Origin: Rhodobacterales bacterium HTCC2255
Lineage (GTDB): Bacteria > Pseudomonadota > Alphaproteobacteria > Rhodobacterales > Rhodobacteraceae
Assembly: GCA_000153745.1 (NCBI GenBank)
Contig: DS022282.1
Location: 168,027 to 232,026 of the forward strand
DNA: 64,000 nt
Direction of reading: 5' to 3'
Shown here: positions 60,571-64,000 of the stretch, one piece after another
Numbering within the stretch: the stretch's first letter is position 1
How the letters are laid out: every line of letters starts with the position of its first letter
Program-made: the position numbers and the translations under genes
Notes under the pieces: model-generated
The model's input: the letters and a program-made list of their open reading frames with translations, nothing else
The model's database searches: none
What the model was told of the DNA's origin: nothing

Positions 60571-61050
60571 GTGTCTGTATTAAGTGATATAAAGCTAGCA
60601 CATTATAAGCCCCGCCAGGTAATGAAAAGATACCTAGAAGATGGGATAAGAGAAGAGCAAACACTTTTTTTTGCTATACTCTTTGGATTATTAAGTTTTC
60701 TGTCTTTATTGCCTGCATTAGCAAAACATGCTTTTTTAACAAATGAAAGTTTATCTGCCCTTGCTGCTGCACAATTTATATCATCAGTATTTATGATGCC
60801 ACTTTTGATGTACGGAATAGCTGCCGTTTCACATTTAATATTGAAATATTTTGGCGGGCAGGGGGATTACATTGGGGCAAGAAGAGCACTATTTTGGGCT
60901 GCTTTAGTAACAACACCAGCTATTTTGTTAACCTCAATTGCAGAGGCGTATTTCTCTGAAATTAGTACAATACTTTCAGTTATTACAACTATGATATTTG
61001 TTTGGCAGTGGGTTTCAAATTTAAAAGAGTTAGAATTTAATAATGTATGA
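60571..61050 (+). CDS. YIP1-like small membrane protein in the suf operon
   Basis: A 159-residue integral membrane protein with an amphipathic N-terminus (about 1-30) and four hydrophobic helices (near 31-48, 66-92, 103-121, 128-148). It looks like the Yip1-family proteins found between sufD and sufS in Rhodobacterales, but no function is known there. The start is a GTG: AGGCGG (60558-60563) lies seven bases before it, while the next ATG (60622) would remove a conserved basic stretch. It overlaps sufS by eight bases, so it is co-translated with a cytosolic assembly system. It might place the Suf complex at the membrane; that is speculation. Confidence 0.75.
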   Translation: MSVLSDIKLAHYKPRQVMKRYLEDGIREEQTLFFAILFGLLSFLSLLPALAKHAFLTNESLSALAAAQFISSVFMMPLLMYGIAAVSHLILKYFGGQGDYIGARRALFWAALVTTPAILLTSIAEAYFSEISTILSVITTMIFVWQWVSNLKELEFNNV

Positions 61051-62263
61051 TGTAAATAAAATTAGAGCAGATTTTCCAATATTGTCGCGTAATGTTAACA
61101 ATAAACCACTTGTATATCTTGATAATGGCTCTTCAGCACAAAAACCAAAAGTAGTAATTGATGCTGTTTCAAAGGCATATTCTGAAGAATACTCTAATGT
61201 TCACAGAGGCTTACACACACTATCTAATATTGCTACTGACAATTATGAGAGTGTGAGAGGTAAAATACAAAACTTTCTTGGTGCTGATCACCCTGAAGAA
61301 ATCATATTTAATTCTGGTGCAACAGAAGGAATAAATACTGTCTCTTATTCTTGGGCTGTACCAAACTTAAAAGCTGGAGATGAGATTATTCTTTCTATTA
61401 TGGAACATCATGCAAACATTATTCCGTGGCATTTTTTAAGAGAGAGACAAGGTGTCGTCATAAAATGGGTTGAAACGGATGAAAATGGAGATCTAGATGC
61501 CCAAGCTGTTATTGATGCTATAAATCCAAAAACGAAACTAATTGCAATAACACAAATGTCTAATGTTCTTGGAACAGTCGTTGATGTTAAAGAAATATGT
61601 AGAGTTGCTCAAGAAAACAATATTGTTACACTTATAGATGGGTCACAATCAAGTGTACATTTACCTATCAACGTAAAAGATATTGGCTGTGATTTTTTTG
61701 TAATAACTGGGCACAAACTTTATGGTCCATCATCATCTGGTGCATTATATGCTCGTAAAAAACGCCATGAGGAAATGATTAATTTCATGGGTGGTGGAGA
61801 CATGATTAAAATAGTTGAACGTGATCACGTAACATACAATATTTCCCCGCACAGATTTGAAGCTGGAACTCCTGGTATTGTACAAATGATAGGTCTTGGT
61901 GCTGCAATCGATTATATGCAAGAAATTGGGACTGATCATATAGCCAAGCACGAAACATCATTAAGAGATTATGCAAATACCAAGCTTTCAAATCTAGATT
62001 TTCTGAACATACAGGGTAATTCAGTAAATAAAGGAGCGATATTTTCCTTCACACTTAATGGTGCTGGGCATCCTCATGATATTTCAACTATAATCGATCA
62101 ACGGGGAATAGCTGTGCGCGCCGGGCACCACTGTGCACAACCTTTGATGAAACATTTAGGCGTTACATCTACTGCACGTGCATCATTTGCAATGTATAAT
62201 ACAACAGAAGAAATAGATAAGTTAGCTGATGCTTTATCTTTCTGTTACGAAATACTTTCGTAA
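61043..62263 (+). CDS. sufS: cysteine desulfurase SufS
   Basis: Group II PLP cysteine desulfurase supplying sulfur to SufBCD, 406 residues. PVYLDNGSSAQKP-like start (PLVYLDNGSSAQKP near 22-35), SNVHRGLHTLS near 51-61, GATEGINTV near 92-100, PLP lysine K225 in ITGHKLYGPSSSG and the active cysteine C364 in RAGHHCAQPLM are all in place. No sufE or sufU gene is next to it. It is the last gene of the operon; the usual alphaproteobacterial followers sufT (DUF59) and sufA are absent, and a minus-strand gene lies 108 bases downstream. Confidence 0.96.
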   Translation: MYDVNKIRADFPILSRNVNNKPLVYLDNGSSAQKPKVVIDAVSKAYSEEYSNVHRGLHTLSNIATDNYESVRGKIQNFLGADHPEEIIFNSGATEGINTVSYSWAVPNLKAGDEIILSIMEHHANIIPWHFLRERQGVVIKWVETDENGDLDAQAVIDAINPKTKLIAITQMSNVLGTVVDVKEICRVAQENNIVTLIDGSQSSVHLPINVKDIGCDFFVITGHKLYGPSSSGALYARKKRHEEMINFMGGGDMIKIVERDHVTYNISPHRFEAGTPGIVQMIGLGAAIDYMQEIGTDHIAKHETSLRDYANTKLSNLDFLNIQGNSVNKGAIFSFTLNGAGHPHDISTIIDQRGIAVRAGHHCAQPLMKHLGVTSTARASFAMYNTTEEIDKLADALSFCYEILS

Positions 62264-62371
62264 TGTCTTTTAACATGTTGTAAAGTATGTATTTATATGA
62301 AAGTTAACATAATATATATTATCGGATATCGTTATTGTAATTAAAAGCTATATGTATATATGCTCCCTCAT

Positions 62372-63643
62372 TCAATCGATGCTTAAACCACTTGGTACAG
62401 ACTTTGGAATACCAATACGCTCTATGGTATCTCCTGTAAGCGTACCCATAAATAAAACCAAATCGTTTATTTCGGAATCAGATAATTTAATTGGTTCGAT
62501 ATCAATAAAAGAACTTTGTCTAATCATCTCTCTAACATCTTCCTGAATAATAAAATCATTCATATTTAAATGCTGAATACTTGGTAGACTTACATATTCT
62601 TGTTTCCACAGCCCCTTCTCTTTTAATGGATTTAAATGATGTTGAATGATTCCTTTAAGATCAGGATATGCACCATTATGACCATATGGAGCTGAAAGTT
62701 TAATATTTCTTAACATTGGAGTTCTAAATCTATATGCATCTGACAAATCATCTGTCTCAGCCATATGGCCGGTATCTCTGGGTAAAGGATCAAAAATTCT
62801 AGTTCTACCTGGCCCAAATGATGGAAGACTTATTGAATAAAACTTTTGGTCTGAAAGTAATTTTCCATTATGACAATCATTACATTTGGCTTTGCCAAAA
62901 AATAAATTCATACCTGATTTTTCAGAATTTGTTAAAATCATTTTGTTTCCAGATATAAATTTGTCATATCTTGAGTCATTAGATTTCCACTCAGTCGATA
63001 TGAACGCCGCTAAAGCATTTGCAATATCGACAATATTTACCTGAGTATAATGACTAATATGTTCATATGAGCTAACAAATTTGGATCCATAATCATTAAT
63101 ATTCCGCACCCTTTTTGCTATAATTGGCCATGGAGCGTCTATTCGATCATGTGCTGCACCTGCCACGTCATTTTCACCAGGGTTTCCGGCCATTTCAAAT
63201 TGAGAAACCAGTGGAAATATTGCTTGAGCTGCTAATATTGAATCAAATCCAACTGGCAACCATTCTTCAGCTGGGCTATCAAATATATTTTCATATGTAT
63301 CTTTTTTTGATAATCTGCCATCATGAAATAAAACATTTATATCTTTTGAGCCTAAGTTCCATAAAGCTGTAGAGTTTCGTGGTATTCTTTTTTTTATTAA
63401 ATCACTTCCAACTGTTCGTTTCGGTCCTAGTCCTACACCCCCCTCACCTATCCCCAGAGGCAATCCATCGCTTGTGCCATGTTTTGGATGGTGACAAGTA
63501 CCACAAGAAATATTTCTATTTCCTGATAAAATTTTATCATAAAACAAGAGTTGCCCAAGTTGAATCTGATCAGGTGTAAATGTTGGAAAATCATCATCAG
63601 TTAATGCTTGTGGTAATTTATTAGCTTCAGCTATACCAGACAT
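62372..63643 (-). CDS. dihaem cytochrome c peroxidase (CcpA/MauG family)
   Basis: Periplasmic dihaem protein of the bacterial cytochrome c peroxidase/MauG superfamily. Haem motifs are CGTCH (in ISCGTCHHPKHGTSDGLP) and CNDCH (in GKAKCNDCHNGKLLSD), with GHNGAYPDLKGIIQHH near the C-terminus. From the last standard start, ATG 63643, the protein has 423 residues but begins inside the hydrophobic core of what should be its signal peptide (HLIILLLMSGIAEA). The reading frame stays open upstream to 63919, antisense to the Sel1 gene, with no ATG, GTG or TTG at a sensible place. A rare start codon or a disturbed 5' end is possible, so the start is unresolved. Confidence 0.8.
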   Translation of the reverse strand: MSGIAEANKLPQALTDDDFPTFTPDQIQLGQLLFYDKILSGNRNISCGTCHHPKHGTSDGLPLGIGEGGVGLGPKRTVGSDLIKKRIPRNSTALWNLGSKDINVLFHDGRLSKKDTYENIFDSPAEEWLPVGFDSILAAQAIFPLVSQFEMAGNPGENDVAGAAHDRIDAPWPIIAKRVRNINDYGSKFVSSYEHISHYTQVNIVDIANALAAFISTEWKSNDSRYDKFISGNKMILTNSEKSGMNLFFGKAKCNDCHNGKLLSDQKFYSISLPSFGPGRTRIFDPLPRDTGHMAETDDLSDAYRFRTPMLRNIKLSAPYGHNGAYPDLKGIIQHHLNPLKEKGLWKQEYVSLPSIQHLNMNDFIIQEDVREMIRQSSFIDIEPIKLSDSEINDLVLFMGTLTGDTIERIGIPKSVPSGLSID

Positions 63644-63661
63644 TAAAAGTAGGATTATTAG

Positions 63662-64000
63662 ATGCGATATATACTGATATTTTTTATGATTATTTCCACG
63701 CCTTGCTTTGCGGGCATCGAAAAAGCTCGTGACCTTATGGAAAGTGGAGATTTTAAAGAGGCCTACAATGAATTGTTGCCCGCTGCACGATCTGGTAACG
63801 CTGATGCTGAAGAACTTATTGGCGTAATGTACGCAATGGGACAAGGCGTTGAAAAAGATGATCAAAGAGCTTTTGAATGGTATTTGCGCGCGTCTATGAA
63901 GGGTCATCCAGGAGCCCAATCCGGGATTGGATGGTACTATGAGGTTGGTCGTGGTGTCGTTGGTATAGATTTGGTCAGATCTTATATGTGGTATACCCTT
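63662..64000 (+). CDS. Sel1-repeat protein, exported, truncated by window end
   Basis: Open frame from ATG 63662 that runs off the window with 113 codons visible. A signal peptide spans about residues 1-17 (RYILIFFMIISTPCFAG). TPR-like Sel1 repeats follow: ARDLMESGDFKEAYNELLPAA, then GNADAEELIGVMYAMGQGVEKDDQRA with EWYLRAS, then GHPGAQSGIGWYYEVGRGV with a start of the next. Such proteins act as periplasmic adaptors in envelope processes; the partner is unknown. It is divergent from the peroxidase gene with only 18 bases between their ATGs, and the antisense peroxidase frame overlaps it. Confidence 0.85.
   Translation, partial: MRYILIFFMIISTPCFAGIEKARDLMESGDFKEAYNELLPAARSGNADAEELIGVMYAMGQGVEKDDQRAFEWYLRASMKGHPGAQSGIGWYYEVGRGVVGIDLVRSYMWYTL

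Overview
The window is an AT-rich (by eye about one third G+C), densely packed chromosomal segment of an alphaproteobacterium. The family-level signs fit a low-GC marine lineage related to Rhodobacterales: a Zn-independent HemB, an IscR with a single cysteine, an iscR-cysteine desulfurase-sufBCD-YIP1-sufS operon behind a perfect Irr (ICE) box, an OmpH/Skp gene between bamA and fabZ, an IscU-like protein beside hisI and gluQ, and a SulP carrier with a Cys-rich tail. The lineage is inference; no rRNA is present. I see no tRNA, CRISPR array, phage, transposase or integrase, and no gene-free stretch above 300 bases. Packing is tight, with many ATGA or TAATG overlaps and convergent genes that overlap by a few bases.

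Layout. 1-9156: rpe, a Tat-exported SYLF protein, hemB, mfd, then a minus-strand group read in the order arsC, aquaporin, DsbA-like oxidoreductase, Bcr/CflA exporter. 9157-9407: a regulatory gap with divergent promoters and a probable small RNA or leader on the minus strand. 9408-12520: an orphan YejA-like binding protein, an ArgO/LysE exporter and a DUF502 membrane protein. 12754-13808: comDE, a two-subunit TPP decarboxylase for sulfopyruvate or a similar 3-substituted pyruvate. 13844-16015: rpsB-tsf, with a structured leader and an S2 carrying an extra C-terminal helix-hairpin-helix domain. 16168-18736: an acetolactate-synthase-like TPP enzyme and antisense miaA, lying between tsf and pyrH.

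18829-30484 is one long envelope operon: pyrH, frr, uppS, cdsA, dxr, rseP, bamA, ompH/skp, fabZ, lpxA, lpxI, lpxB. It links ribosome recycling, isoprenoid and phospholipid synthesis, outer-membrane protein assembly and lipid A synthesis; lpxD is absent from it. 30590-46680 holds housekeeping genes: a small conserved protein, an M20 peptidase, SulP, mnmA, ligA, recG, an IscU-like scaffold, hisI, gluQ, trmFO, gyrA and a beta-hydroxyacid dehydrogenase. 46822-54630: ssb, uvrA, coaD, two cyclophilins, tyrS, anmK. 54642-62263: an alpha/beta hydrolase divergent from the iron-regulated suf operon. 62372-64000: a dihaem cytochrome c peroxidase, and a Sel1-repeat gene that runs off the window end.

Most of the window is conserved core. 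The best candidates for something less described are regulatory or architectural: the minus-strand RNA at 9222-9297, the three-way-junction leader in front of rpsB with the S2 extension, the overlapping Irr and second operator on the suf promoter with a single-Cys IscR, and the orphan comDE pair. I did not find a convincing new defence or mobile system.
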